64,000 nucleotides of DNA from Methylocella sp. Its GTDB lineage: Bacteria; Pseudomonadota; Alphaproteobacteria; Rhizobiales; Beijerinckiaceae. Positions 55,204-64,000 of the stretch are shown in pieces. Both the position numbers and the translations under genes were made by a program. Under the pieces are notes generated by a model, which saw only the letters and a program-made list of their open reading frames with translations, was not told where the DNA came from and made no database searches. Every line of letters begins with the position of its first letter. Position 1 is the first letter of the stretch. The stretch spans positions 2,460,501 through 2,524,500 of the forward strand of contig JBBCGG010000001.1 in NCBI GenBank assembly GCA_037200525.1. Direction: 5' to 3'.

Positions 55204-56035
55204 GGCTCAGGACCTATTAAATTTGCCTGAGATGTGATTCCTGGTCTCCGCATGGGGAGGCTGGGATGAGTGATTTGTTTTTGTTGGGCGAGCGGCAGAT
55301 GGCGCGGCTTGCGCCGCATTTTCCTCTGTCGCATGGCGTTCCGCGGGTTGACGACCGTCGGGTGGTCAGCGGAATCGTCTATGTGATCCGCAACGGCCTG
55401 CAATGGAAAGATGCGCCCAAGGATTACGGGCCGCACAAGACGCTTTACAATCGCTTCATCCGCTGGAGCCGGCTCGGCGTCTTCGACCGCATATTCGCCG
55501 CGCTCGCTGGCGAAGGTCCAAAGCCCGAGCGCATCATGATCGACGCCACGCATCTGAAGGCGCATCGCACAGCGGCGAGCCTGCTCAAAAAGGGGCTCTT
55601 CCCCGCCGTATCGGGCGCACGAAAGGCGGACTGAACTCGAAGCTCCACGTCGTTTGCGACGGCGCCGGCAAGCCCCTCGTCATGTTGCTCTCGGAGGGCC
55701 AGATGAGCGACCACAAGGGCGCGCGGCTGATGCTCAAGGCTTTACCGCCTGCTTCAATGTTGATCGCCGACAGGGGCTACGACAGCAACTGGTTCCGCGC
55801 CGCGCTGAAGGCCAGGGGCGTCGAGCCCTGCATCCCGCCAACCAGAAGCCGCAAGCTTTCCATTGCCTATGACAAGACGCTCTACCGCCAGCGTCACAAA
55901 ATCGAGAACATGTTCGCCAAGCTCAAGGACTGGCCGCGCATCGCAACCGCTATGATCGATGCGCCCATACCTTCTTCTCCGCCATCTGCATCGCCGCCGC
56001 CGTCCTCTTCTATCTCAATCAATGAGTCCTGAGCC
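55204..56035 (+). mobile_element. IS5-family 833-bp insertion sequence, copy 3 (832 bp)
   Basis: Same ends as copies 1 and 2. TA at 55202-55203 and 56036-56037, with different outer bases (C on the left, A on the right), which fixes the target duplication as TA. Confidence 0.93.
55266..56027 (+). pseudogene. IS5-family transposase, copy 3, frameshifted
   Basis: OrfA intact (55266-55634). OrfB runs to KLKDWPRIAT and then leaves frame: CAACCCGC in copies 1 and 2 is CAACCGC here (one C missing, ~55948). It also has Pro for Arg at WPRI. The final ~25 residues are replaced by a Pro/Ser-rich tail, so copy 3 is probably inactive. Confidence 0.85.
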
Positions 56036-56037
56036 TA

Positions 56038-56440
56038 AACTGGTGACGCTTTGACTGGCCCCTAATTCCGGTTGATCCCCAGGGGGCCGGTGAATTCCAA
56101 GCTTGCATGAGTTGTCTCCGACCCAAAGGGTATGAGTGCCGCGAAACCGATTGATCCGCCCAGCGCCTGCATCTCCGTAATCCAAACGGCCTGCGAAATA
56201 TTCACGGCGAACTGATAGGTCAGGCCGGCGCCGGCGACGCGACCCAACGGGAATGTGACGTTCGCGCTCGCGCTGCCCGAGTAGAGATAAAACGTATTTG
56301 AGTAATAAAACCCAGGCGGCGGCGTATAACCAGACAGGGGAACCGTGTAGCCAAGCACATAATCGCCGATGCAATATTCCGCCGCCCGCGCCGGCTGAAT
56401 GGTCCAAAGGGCCGCGACTGTGCAAAGCGTGCGTAGAATC
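56038..56440 (-). pseudogene. outer-membrane transporter, N-terminal part, frameshifted
   Basis: Signal-like ILRTLCTVAALWTIQPARAA then EYCIGDYVLGYTVPLSGYTP, GFYYSNTFYLYSGSASANVT, IGFAALIPFGSETTHASLEF and TGPLGINRN stop at ~56068. The joining frame (ELGASQSVTSLG) needs one extra base, placed in the G/C runs at 56077-56086. No ATG, GTG or TTG opens this frame upstream, so the start codon is also unclear. Two lesions plus the IS mean the gene is dead in this copy. Confidence 0.7.
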
Positions 56441-56722
56441 TCGATGCATTGGTGTGCGCCATGATCGAACGCCGCCCTTGACGCTTCTCACAGAGGCTTG
56501 ATCAAAGAATCGTGTATTGATTAAAAACCATTTCGGCCGCGCCGCAAGGCGCTCCGCGCGCGTTCACATCTTTCCTTTGTATTGTTGCAGATTTAGCACG
56601 AATAGCTCCGATTGCGTTTTGCCTCGAGGTGCGGTGGGAAACTCGCCGCGTTCCCTTACAGGAACTGTCGGAATTACCCGTCCGACAGAACCGCCAGGAT
56701 TGATGAATAGGACGTCTTGTCG

Positions 56723-56980
56723 TCAGTATCTGGCGCCGCCGTCGTCATGCCGGACGGAACTCGAGCGTCCTTCCTCGCTTTGCTGGCGATCATAATTGTG
56801 GCGCTCATGCACGCCATAGGCGCAGCCAGCCGCCGCCCCAAGGCCGCCATGACCTACAAGATGGCCCGCGATTCCCCCGACGATCGCGCCTTTGATGCAG
56901 CCCGGCCGCGCAGCCGCCTCACCTGCAAGGCCAACGGTCCCCAAGCTGAGCAAGACGGAAGTGACAATAATGTTTCTCAT
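56723..56980 (-). CDS. small exported glycine-zipper protein
   Basis: 85 residues from ATG 56980 with GGAG upstream. Signal peptide MRNIIVTSVLLSLGTVGLAG EAAARP, then CIKGAIVGGIAGHLVGHGGL GAAAGCAYG: a glycine-zipper segment as in small outer-membrane or periplasmic proteins. The C-terminal part is polar (RQQSEEGRSSSVRHDD). Complete. The 290 bases between it and the outer-membrane fragment hold no gene. Confidence 0.75.
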   Translation of the reverse strand: MRNIIVTSVLLSLGTVGLAGEAAARPGCIKGAIVGGIAGHLVGHGGLGAAAGCAYGVHERHNYDRQQSEEGRSSSVRHDDGGARY

Positions 56981-57103
56981 TGTGAAAGCTCCTTCTGAGC
57001 CTCCAACCTGTTCCGCCCAGCTTGGTTCATTTTCCGCCATGGAATTTATTTCCATGTCGGCCGGTTCATCGCGCTCATTCCGGATCATTAGCGGGGCCAG
57101 CCG

Positions 57104-59497
57104 CTATGCGGATGCGCTTTCTTCGAAGCTCGTCATGCAGACGACGTGGGTGATTTTCTCGCCATCGTCCGAAAACGGGAGCAGCAGGCGCTCGAGAAAG
57201 AACGGCCCGTTGTGGCCAAGGCTGAAATAGGCGTATTCGTAACCCGGCTTGGCGGAGCGGACGCAGCGGCGGTAAGCTCCTTCCTCGGTTCCGATAATTT
57301 CTGCTTCGCTCAGAGCGATGTCGCATTCCTCACGACTGCGTCCCAGCCTTTCGATCACAGCGTCGCCGATCGAAACAAAGCGAATAGCAGGAGGCGCTGT
57401 CGCGTGATCGACCGCCGCGATGATGAGATCATCGGCGCGTTCGATGTCGGCGTGTTCAAAATCCGCCAAGCGGGGCAGGCGCGCGCCTCCATGCAGGTCC
57501 AGCCAAAGGCGCTCCAGCCTTTCAAGCGCCGGAGATTTTATGCGCTCGCCGGGCGAAGCTTCCCGATGGGCGTTGTCCGCAACAGAGGACTGCGGCGCGC
57601 GCAACACCCACTCGACTCCTTCCGGCAGATAGTCGAGCGTCGCGCGTCCGTTGAGCGATTGGGCGGCGACCCTTTGAATGATGGTCGTGCCGAAGCCTCT
57701 GCGTTCGGGGACAATGACGGGAGGGCCGCCGCGCTCGACCCATTGCAATTGGAACATCGGCTCCGGCTCGGCGTCGTGGTCGATTTTCCATTCTATCGCA
57801 ACGCGCCCCCTCTGGTTCGACAACGCGCCATATTTCGCCGCATTGGTCGAAAGTTCATGCAAGGCCATGCCAATCATCTGGGCGGCGTCGTGCCTCAACC
57901 TGACCCCCAAGCCATTCATCGAAATGCGCTGTTGGCCCGGCTCCCAGTGATGGCCAACTTGTGAAAAAATAAGATCGGTCATCGAGACGCTGAGCGAGTT
58001 ATTTCTGGCCAGAAGATCCTGCGAATTGCTGAGGGCATGGAGGCGCTCGCTGAATCGCGCGACGAAGTCTTCCGATGAGCCGGTGCTCTTTACGGATTGG
58101 CGCAGGATCGACCCTATGACCGAAAGGAGATTCTTCGAGCGATGGGCCAATTCTCGGAGGAGAATCGAATTCTGCTCGTCTTTCCGTTTGTGCTCTGTAA
58201 TGTCGTGCCAGACCGAGACTGCGCCGGTGACGTTTCCATCGACGATCAGCGGAAGCCCGGCGGCGTCGAAATCATATCGGCGGCCGGTCGGCGACGTTAT
58301 CTGAAATTCCTGTCTATCGATGATATCGTCGGTCAGGGCGCGGCAAGCCGAAAGCCGCGTAGGATCGACCGCTTCGCCATCAGAATTGCGTACGCTCAGG
58401 CGGCTCGCGACCCCTTGAAAATCGATCGGATGGGATGCGTCCGGTCCAATGCCCCAGACTGCTCGCGACGCAGCGTTGGTCCGTACGATCTCCCCCTTGC
58501 GATTATAGACGGTGATGGGGACGCTCAAGACTTCGAAAATGGCGTCGAGTTCAGCGGTCTGCTGCGCCATTTGCGCATGGGCCTCCTCCAGTTGCGCGAC
58601 AACGCGCTTTTCAGCGGTGATATCGCGAGTCAGCACGGATATGGCCATGAGGCTGCCGTCGGCGCTGTGCACCGGAGCCATGCTCAACAGGGCGTCGATC
58701 ACCGTTCCATCTTTGCGTAAGCGCTTCGTCTGACGCTGCACGACGGCGCCAGATTTGACCGCCGCCAACAAAGCGTCTCGCAAGGGATGCCGATCCGGCG
58801 GGACCAAAATCATATCGCTTCGCCCAATCATTGCATCGGCGCTATAGCCGAGGATGCGCTCGGCTGACGCATTCCAGCTCATGATCAATCCATCAAGAGT
58901 CATGCTGTAGATCGCGTCGCTGCTGGATGCGATCATCGCGGCGAGGTGGTCGTTGGCTGCTTCCGATTGCTTGCGCGCTGTAATGTCGAGCATTACGCCG
59001 ACGCGCCTGACTGGGCGCTCATTTTCGAAGAAAGCGCATCCTTGCAGCGAGACCCAACGCAGCGCCCCATCGTTATGGCGGCGCATGCGCAACTCGACAT
59101 TGTAAGCTCCATCACCGCCGGCCTCAGAAGCTGCCAGAAGCTTGGCTCTGACAGCGGCTCTATCCTCCTTGAGCGCCTGGCTGGCGAGAAGCTCGTAGGA
59201 TGTCGTATCCGCAACGTTGCGTCCCCATATCGCTGCGGCGCGCGCATCCCAAGTGAACTGCATCGTCGATAGGTCGAGCTCATAGGTGCCGATTTCGGCT
59301 GCGCCGAGCGCCAGCCGCAGACGTTCCTCGATTTGATGGCCAATCCGCTGCGCCGGTCCGGCCTGTGCCGGTCCAGCCCCGGGCGCAACGGCGAATTCAG
59401 CGAGCCCATCAAGCTTATCGGTTGATTCGTCGTCGCCGCGCTCGACTTCGACGGAGGTCGCGATAAACCTGGAGGTCGAAGGATTCTTTCCGCTCAT
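57104..59497 (-). CDS. PAS-domain sensor histidine kinase, HWE/HisKA_2 type
   Basis: 797 residues from ATG 59497 (TTGGAG 10-15 bases upstream); an upstream start at 59605 is less likely. Three PAS domains (~55-160, ~170-300, ~310-430: GTYELDL, SWNASAERILGYSADAMIGR, VPITVYNRKGEIVRTNAASR). Then a kinase core with phosphoacceptor His in LLRELAHRSKNLLSVIG (~451), and the ATP site HELSTNAAKYGALS, GFGTTIIQRVAAQSL. A further PAS-like domain (~660-797) closes the protein. No transmembrane segments. A soluble sensor of unknown signal; no response regulator next to it. Confidence 0.9.
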   Translation of the reverse strand: MSGKNPSTSRFIATSVEVERGDDESTDKLDGLAEFAVAPGAGPAQAGPAQRIGHQIEERLRLALGAAEIGTYELDLSTMQFTWDARAAAIWGRNVADTTSYELLASQALKEDRAAVRAKLLAASEAGGDGAYNVELRMRRHNDGALRWVSLQGCAFFENERPVRRVGVMLDITARKQSEAANDHLAAMIASSSDAIYSMTLDGLIMSWNASAERILGYSADAMIGRSDMILVPPDRHPLRDALLAAVKSGAVVQRQTKRLRKDGTVIDALLSMAPVHSADGSLMAISVLTRDITAEKRVVAQLEEAHAQMAQQTAELDAIFEVLSVPITVYNRKGEIVRTNAASRAVWGIGPDASHPIDFQGVASRLSVRNSDGEAVDPTRLSACRALTDDIIDRQEFQITSPTGRRYDFDAAGLPLIVDGNVTGAVSVWHDITEHKRKDEQNSILLRELAHRSKNLLSVIGSILRQSVKSTGSSEDFVARFSERLHALSNSQDLLARNNSLSVSMTDLIFSQVGHHWEPGQQRISMNGLGVRLRHDAAQMIGMALHELSTNAAKYGALSNQRGRVAIEWKIDHDAEPEPMFQLQWVERGGPPVIVPERRGFGTTIIQRVAAQSLNGRATLDYLPEGVEWVLRAPQSSVADNAHREASPGERIKSPALERLERLWLDLHGGARLPRLADFEHADIERADDLIIAAVDHATAPPAIRFVSIGDAVIERLGRSREECDIALSEAEIIGTEEGAYRRCVRSAKPGYEYAYFSLGHNGPFFLERLLLPFSDDGEKITHVVCMTSFEESASA

Positions 59498-60150
59498 GCG
59501 GCCACACTCCAATGATCCATATAGCCGGGGGCTGAATAGGGCTCCCGGTCGAGCTCCCGGCCTCGTCGAACTCTTAAGTCGCGTGACTTTATCTAACTTG
59601 GGCAAGACGGTCTATCTGCGTTATACAACTCCTTCCAGGTTGTACGGAAATTTACGATGTTAAGAGTTACTTACTTTTTGGTGCGCTAATAACCGCCGAT
59701 ATTGTAAATCGGAGTAAATTACGCCGTTGGTCTTGTGCGGGCCTGCGCTGCCGCCGAAACCTCGAGACGTCTAAAACCTCGAGTTTCCGGGACTATTGCG
59801 CGGCGTTTTCGCAACGGAAGGGCGCTTAATATATAATAAAAACATGGCCTTCATACTGAATGGAGATCAGTCGAGAGTATAATTAGGCGCTTCTTGCCCT
59901 GAACGGCTCTGTATAAAATTGTCTTTCTGAAGAATTGCGCAAGATTTGCGATCGCTTCGCGGGACTTCCAGCTTTCATCCCGGCGACGTCGCAAAAATCG
60001 GAATGATCAATCGCTTGCTTTGCTGGCGCGCTCGGGTCTACCTTCGATTCCCGCCCATCGGGCAATTGCTGCGCCAGGAGGTTATGCGCCGACACCATAG
60101 TCATATTCCCTTCATGCCTCCGCGACTATTGTTGGCTTCGCGCCGCCAAA
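59498..60150. other. intergenic region, nothing recognised
   Basis: About 650 bases between two divergent genes. AT-rich around 59620-59900. Small frames exist but none looks coding. No RNA gene recognised. Confidence 0.5.
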
Positions 60151-60882
60151 ATGGTTAAGCATTTGGGTTGGGTTGGCCTCAGTTCTATCGGGATGAGCTT
60201 TTGCATCGAGCCAAGAAAGGCATTTTGGCGCATGATTGAAGAGGCCTCGGGCGTCGGCGCAGGGAACGCCGAACTCCAACTGGTGAATCAGCAAATCGCG
60301 GCGGATAACGGCCGGTCGCCTTACGAACGCGGGCGATGCGCGACTTTATGGGCGTCATCAAAGCAAAAGCTGTCTTATGCGGATCTCGTCGCGGTGCATG
60401 TCGTGTCCCGCTCCGCTCGATCGCGGATCGGCAGGGCCTCGGCAGTTGCAATCAGCAAACTGGGGAATGGCTGGCTTTACCCCATTATTGCGCTCATGAT
60501 CTTCGAGCATTTTGGCAATAAGGCCGTTCGCGTCATCATCGCTGCGGGACTCAACGCCGGACTGCTGCACTGCTTATATCCCTACATCAAGCGCCGCATC
60601 GGACGGCCTCGGCCGTTCCGCACCGACAACAGCTTGATCTCGTTGTTCGGCGCGTTGGACGAGCATTCGTTTCCGAGCGGGCACGCAATGACCTTGTCCG
60701 GCGTGCTTGTGCCGATCGTTCTTGCGTGGCCGGACTCTGCGAGCGCAGCGGCTTCGCTGATGGTCCTCATGGGCTGGGCTCGCATCGCCTCGGGCCACCA
60801 TTATCCGAGCGATATCTGCGCTGGAGCGGCCTTGGGTTTTGTTCTCGCATATCCTTTGTCGGTCTGGTGCCTTGTCGCCTGA
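60151..60882 (+). CDS. PAP2-family membrane phosphatase
   Basis: 243 residues from ATG 60151; ATG 60232 (with AGAAAGG 11 bases upstream) is an alternative start. PAP2 motifs: KRRIGRPRPF (KxxxxxxRPxP), FPSGHAMT (PSGH), and ARIASGHHYPSDICAGA (R-x5-H-x3-D). Hydrophobic segments around YPIIALMIFEHF, VIIAAGLNAGLL, MTLSGVLVPIVLAW, AGAALGFVLAYPLSVWCL. Removes phosphate from lipid substrates such as undecaprenyl or phosphatidyl phosphates (family knowledge; actual substrate unknown). Confidence 0.87.
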   Translation: MVKHLGWVGLSSIGMSFCIEPRKAFWRMIEEASGVGAGNAELQLVNQQIAADNGRSPYERGRCATLWASSKQKLSYADLVAVHVVSRSARSRIGRASAVAISKLGNGWLYPIIALMIFEHFGNKAVRVIIAAGLNAGLLHCLYPYIKRRIGRPRPFRTDNSLISLFGALDEHSFPSGHAMTLSGVLVPIVLAWPDSASAAASLMVLMGWARIASGHHYPSDICAGAALGFVLAYPLSVWCLVA

Positions 60883-61036
60883 TGCGGCTGGGCCGCGCGC
60901 CGCGTCGGCCTCGCTTAGGGTAAGCGACGCGAAAAGCAATCAGCGCCGATTTTAGCGCATACGCCGCTGGCGATCTTCGCAACCATATTCGCGGATCGCG
61001 GTTAAAGGGCCTCCTAAACAACCAAGGAGGAATCCA

Positions 61037-61297
61037 ATGATCAAGAACATCTTGGCTCTCTCGCTGGCCGCGCCGTTGCTTTTCGGCGGCGTCGCCTTGG
61101 CTCAAACCTCGGGCAAAACCTCGGGTCCGGCGGCTGGTGGAAACGCTGAACCAAGCACCGCGACGCAGAAAGATGAGGGCCGCTCGAGCAGCGATATGCA
61201 AATGGCTCCCAAAGGGGCAGGCGCTCCAGGCGTTGAAGGAAAAGCGGGTTCACAAAGCGGCGCTATTCCGAAGAATTCCAACACAGCGCCGCAATAG
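61037..61297 (+). CDS. small exported hypothetical protein
   Basis: 86 residues from ATG 61037 behind AAGGAGG. Signal peptide MIKNILALSLAAPLLFGGVA LAQ, then a low-complexity, polar, Gly/Ser/Ala-rich mature part with no cysteine. Such short secreted proteins are common in these bacteria; role unknown. Ends at a hairpin shared with the convergent UPF0178 gene. Confidence 0.7.
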   Translation: MIKNILALSLAAPLLFGGVALAQTSGKTSGPAAGGNAEPSTATQKDEGRSSSDMQMAPKGAGAPGVEGKAGSQSGAIPKNSNTAPQ

Positions 61298-61315
61298 TCG
61301 GAGGCCCAGCGCGAG

Positions 61316-61336
61316 CGGCTTCTTCATTTGAAGCCG
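61316..61336. terminator. hairpin between convergent genes
   Basis: CGGCTTC (61316-61322), 7-base loop, GAAGCCG (61330-61336). It lies between the 61037 gene and the UPF0178 gene and overlaps the stop of the latter. No clear T-tract on the plus strand. Possible bidirectional terminator. Confidence 0.4.
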
Positions 61337-61812
61337 TCTCGTTGCAGGCGTAAGATCGCTAGATCGAGCGTTGATAAGAAAGCCGAGCGGTCGCGCGGCG
61401 AAAAGGGCTTTGGACCGCGCGTGTTCTCGCCGATCGAGCGTAGCTCATCCATCAAGTTGCGCATCGCGAGCGCAAGGCCGATCGAGGCCTCGGTAAAAGC
61501 GCGCCCGTTCGGCGTTATGACGTCCGCGCCGGCTTTCCGGCTTCGACTGGCGAGAGGTATGTCGGCGGTGATCACAACGCTGCCGCGCGCAGCTCTCGCC
61601 GCAATCCAATCATCGGCCGCATCTGGAGCCTGCCCGACGACTATGCGTTCTATCCAGCCTTCGCGCGGCGTCGCGATGGGGCTATTGGCGACCACAAAGA
61701 CTTTTACGGCGCGCCTTTCGGCCACGCGATAGATCTCCGCCTTGACCGGGCAGGCGTCGGCATCGACGTAAATCGCAATTTGCTTACGCGGATCGAGCGC
61801 CGCTCCTTCGAT
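61324..61812 (-). CDS. UPF0178 (YaiI/YqxD) family protein, start codon uncertain
   Basis: Frame open from 61812 to 61324 (162 codons before the stop). [76 protein letters not shown] is the full UPF0178 pattern (PIN-like). The nearest standard start, GTG 61725, falls after the conserved DADACP motif, so it cannot be the true start. Upstream there is AGGAG but no ATG, GTG or TTG in frame. Either a rare start (ATT/ATC) or a one-base error. It follows the DEAD-box helicase by 21 bases on the same strand. Confidence 0.78.
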   Translation of the reverse strand: MEGAALDPRKQIAIYVDADACPVKAEIYRVAERRAVKVFVVANSPIATPREGWIERIVVGQAPDAADDWIAARAARGSVVITADIPLASRSRKAGADVITPNGRAFTEASIGLALAMRNLMDELRSIGENTRGPKPFSPRDRSAFLSTLDLAILRLQRDGFK

Positions 61813-61833
61813 TTAAGCGGAGACGGACAGCCT

Positions 61834-63543
61834 CTATTCCTTTTTGGGTTTTTTCCGCAAGGGTTTATCGGCTATCGATTCCGCATGCGCTCCCCGCGAA
61901 TGCAGCTTGTGAGGTTTGCCCTCGAATCCTTCAGCGAGCGGCTCGATGCGGATAGGGTCGCCGTCAGGACGTCGCACATTGATGAGAAACTGCTTGGCGG
62001 CTGCTTCAGCGACTTCGAATTTCGTCTCGCGCTCAAAGATGCGAATTGCGCCTATATCGTGTTTGGTGATTTTGCCGCGGCGGCAGAGCATCGGCAAAAG
62101 CCATTTCGGATCGGCGTTTTTTTTGCTGCCGATATCGAGTTTGAACCACACGCCTTTGGCGTCCCAGGATCGCGGCCCCGACTCGCGCTCTGTCGGCCTT
62201 GCGTCGCGAAGCGGGCGCGGCTCGCGCCCCTGTCCCGGATCTTGCACTTCCTCGGGGGCCGGCAGCCGCGCGCGATAGACGCGAACCAGCGCGGCGGCGA
62301 TGTCCTCGGCGGACCGCTCAACAAGCAGCGATCTCGCCATGACGAGATCATCCTCGCTGTTGTCCTCAGTCAAGAGAGCGTCCTGCAAGAGGCGCTCCTG
62401 ATCGAGCTTGCGGATTTCATCGGCGGAAGGCGGTCCGCTCCAGATCGGTTGAACGCCAGCCGTCGCAAGCAATTGCTCGGCGCGACGGCGGCGCGCATTA
62501 GGGATGAGCAGGACGCTCACGCCTTTGCGGCCTGCGCGGCCGGTGCGCCCGCTGCGGTGTTGCAGGATTTCCGCATCATGCGGGAGGTCGGCGTGAATGA
62601 CCAGCGTGAGGCCAGGAAGGTCGATGCCGCGGGCCGCGACATCCGTTGCGACGCAGACGCGGGCGCGTCCGTCGCGCAACGCTTGAAGCGCGTGATTGCG
62701 TTCGTTCTGGCTAAGCTCGCCCGAGAGCAGAACGGCGGAGAAGCCGCGCTCGAGAAGAATAGCTTGCAGATGGCGAACAGACTCGCGCGTATTGCAGAAC
62801 ACCAGCGCGCTTTGAGCCTCGACAAGCCGCAGCACATTTACGACGACGTGTTCGATCTCGTTCGGGGCGACGCGAATGGCGCGGTATTCGATATCGGCGT
62901 GGCCGCTCTCGCCGCCGGCGACCTCAATCCGCACGGCATCGCGTTGATAGCGCTTGGCCAGCGTTGCGATGGCCTTGGGCAAAGTGGCCGAGAACAACAG
63001 CGTTCGCCGGTCCTGGGGCGTCGTGTCGAGGATAAATCCGAGATCCTCCCGAAAGCCGAGATCGAGCATCTCGTCGGCCTCGTCGAGAACCACCGCTTTG
63101 AGTTTTGAGACGTCGAGGGCGCCGCGCTCGATGTGGTCGCGCAAGCGTCCCGGCGTGCCGATGACGATATGCGCCCCGGCGGCGAGTTCGCGCCGCTCGC
63201 GTCTTGGCTCCATGCCGCCGACGCAGGAGACGACGCGCGCGCCCGCATATTGATAAAGCCACGCCAATTCGCGCTGCACCTGGAGCGCTAGCTCGCGCGT
63301 CGGCGCGACAATAAGAGCCAAAGGTTCAGCCGCAGGCCCCATCCGCGCGGCGTCGCCAAGCAAAGTGGAGGCGATCGCCAGTCCATAGGCCACGGTCTTG
63401 CCGGAGCCCGTTTGGGCGGAGACCAGCAGATCGCGCTCGGCGGCGTTGGCTTCGAGCACCGCCGTCTGGACGGGGGTCGGATCATTGTAGTTTCGCTCAG
63501 CGAGCGCGCGCTCCAGAGCGGGAGCCGTCGGAAGAAATGCCAA
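61834..63543 (-). CDS. DEAD-box ATP-dependent RNA helicase
   Basis: 569 residues. Q motif ERNYNDPTPVQ, Walker A AQTGSGKT, PTRELALQ, GGMEPRRERREL, TPGRLRDH, DEAD in VVLDEADEML, SAT in LLFSATLP, and ATDVAARGIDLPG with HRSGRTGRAGRKG. Residues ~480-545 (IGSKKNADPKWLLPMLCRRG, GAIRIFERETKFEVAEAAAK) form a DbpA/CsdA-type RNA-binding domain, then a basic tail. DeaD/CsdA-like enzymes act in ribosome assembly and cold response. Complete. Confidence 0.92.
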   Translation of the reverse strand: MAFLPTAPALERALAERNYNDPTPVQTAVLEANAAERDLLVSAQTGSGKTVAYGLAIASTLLGDAARMGPAAEPLALIVAPTRELALQVQRELAWLYQYAGARVVSCVGGMEPRRERRELAAGAHIVIGTPGRLRDHIERGALDVSKLKAVVLDEADEMLDLGFREDLGFILDTTPQDRRTLLFSATLPKAIATLAKRYQRDAVRIEVAGGESGHADIEYRAIRVAPNEIEHVVVNVLRLVEAQSALVFCNTRESVRHLQAILLERGFSAVLLSGELSQNERNHALQALRDGRARVCVATDVAARGIDLPGLTLVIHADLPHDAEILQHRSGRTGRAGRKGVSVLLIPNARRRRAEQLLATAGVQPIWSGPPSADEIRKLDQERLLQDALLTEDNSEDDLVMARSLLVERSAEDIAAALVRVYRARLPAPEEVQDPGQGREPRPLRDARPTERESGPRSWDAKGVWFKLDIGSKKNADPKWLLPMLCRRGKITKHDIGAIRIFERETKFEVAEAAAKQFLINVRRPDGDPIRIEPLAEGFEGKPHKLHSRGAHAESIADKPLRKKPKKE

Positions 63544-63730
63544 TTCGTAGCTTGCCTTTTATGCAAGAGGTTGTGTCGTCTGCGGCTAAGCGGCGCCGTG
63601 CATCGGAGGGGCGGAGAGGCCGATCCGGGCGGAACACAAGAACGTCATACGTTGATTTGGCCGGGAGCGCCATCAGGTCCGTCGCCGCAGCCTGCCTGTG
63701 GCGGTCTCTTCTGATGGCCCGAAGAGGGGG

Positions 63731-63997
63731 CTACGGTCCGGCGGACGAGGTCAGGATCTTCGCCATGAGTTTTGCGACCGACACATTTTCCGCTGCCGCC
63801 TGCAAGCTGAGCTTGCGATAGACGTCAGGCGGCAAAGCGACATTTGCAATAATTAACGTCCCCGGCGAGGACGGGTTTATGACCGTCTCGCGCTGCACCA
63901 AAGCCGCGAAACGTCTGACCCTGGCCTCTTTCTCCTCGAGGCTGAGCTCGGCGGCGCCGGCCACCAGCGGGCAATAGGCCGCAACCAATGCATCCAC
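63731..63997 (-). CDS. hypothetical protein, possibly continuing past the window
   Basis: The frame from GTG 63997 gives 88 residues: DALVAAYCPLVAGAAELSLE, KEARVRRFAALVQRETVINP, SSPGTLIIANVALPPDVYRK LSLQAAAENVSVAKLMAKIL. The codon before the GTG is also open, so the true start may lie beyond the window end. The last ~30 residues resemble a ribbon-helix-helix or antitoxin-like helix pair. No firm family call. Confidence 0.45.
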   Translation of the reverse strand: MDALVAAYCPLVAGAAELSLEEKEARVRRFAALVQRETVINPSSPGTLIIANVALPPDVYRKLSLQAAAENVSVAKLMAKILTSSAGP

Positions 63998-64000
63998 CAG

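Overview
The window looks like an IS-riddled stretch of an alphaproteobacterial (Hyphomicrobiales-type) chromosome or chromid. Signs are high GC, a Rhizobiales-style glycogen operon (glgP-glgB-glgC-glgA-pgm-glgX/malQ), DUF992, DUF1488 and DUF2126 proteins, an HWE-type histidine kinase, and an SOS operator of the alphaproteobacterial GTTC-N7-GTTC form. I cannot name the genus; Beijerinckiaceae/Methylocystaceae is a guess.

Layout. 1-1943: 3' part of a DUF2126 gene. 2.2-8.8 kb: accessory patchwork with an IS5-family copy, an unrecognised three-gene operon with an operator-like palindrome on its promoter, a decayed ParB gene, a frameshifted hydrolase, an IS3 element beside an IS481 scrap, and imuA plus a truncated imuB. 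8.85-15.1 kb: a defence-like operon. It encodes an AbiEi-like nuclease-fold/winged-helix protein, an AbiEii-like nucleotidyltransferase, a caspase-helicase protein and an AbiV-like protein, behind a promoter flanked by a 19-bp inverted repeat. Several members are broken by single-base indels or ISs. 15.1-24.1 kb: tandem ISs, a LysR/SDR/SDR cluster, and a damaged IS21 abutting an IS3 and a DUF4142 scrap. 24.3-35.6 kb: remnant of a podovirus-like prophage (internal virion proteins, one with a transglycosylase domain, and an integrase), whose middle is replaced by one IS copy. 35.9-38.1 kb: small regulators and hypotheticals.

38.3-53.1 kb: glycogen synthesis and degradation operon on the minus strand, mostly intact. 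A small secreted-protein gene, once coupled to its 3' end, is split by an IS. 53.3-64 kb: mainly ordinary chromosome: DUF1488, DUF992, an IS-split outer-membrane protein, a PAS/HWE kinase, a PAP2 phosphatase, UPF0178, a DEAD-box RNA helicase and an unassigned gene at the edge.

Two IS5-family elements (866 bp and 833 bp, three copies each) and an IS1182 element sit at TA/CTAG sites. In four places the host gene can be read across the IS, so the ancestral gene can be rebuilt. Many genes carry one-base indels in short C/G runs. These could be real decay or assembly error, and that should be settled before any gene is called dead.
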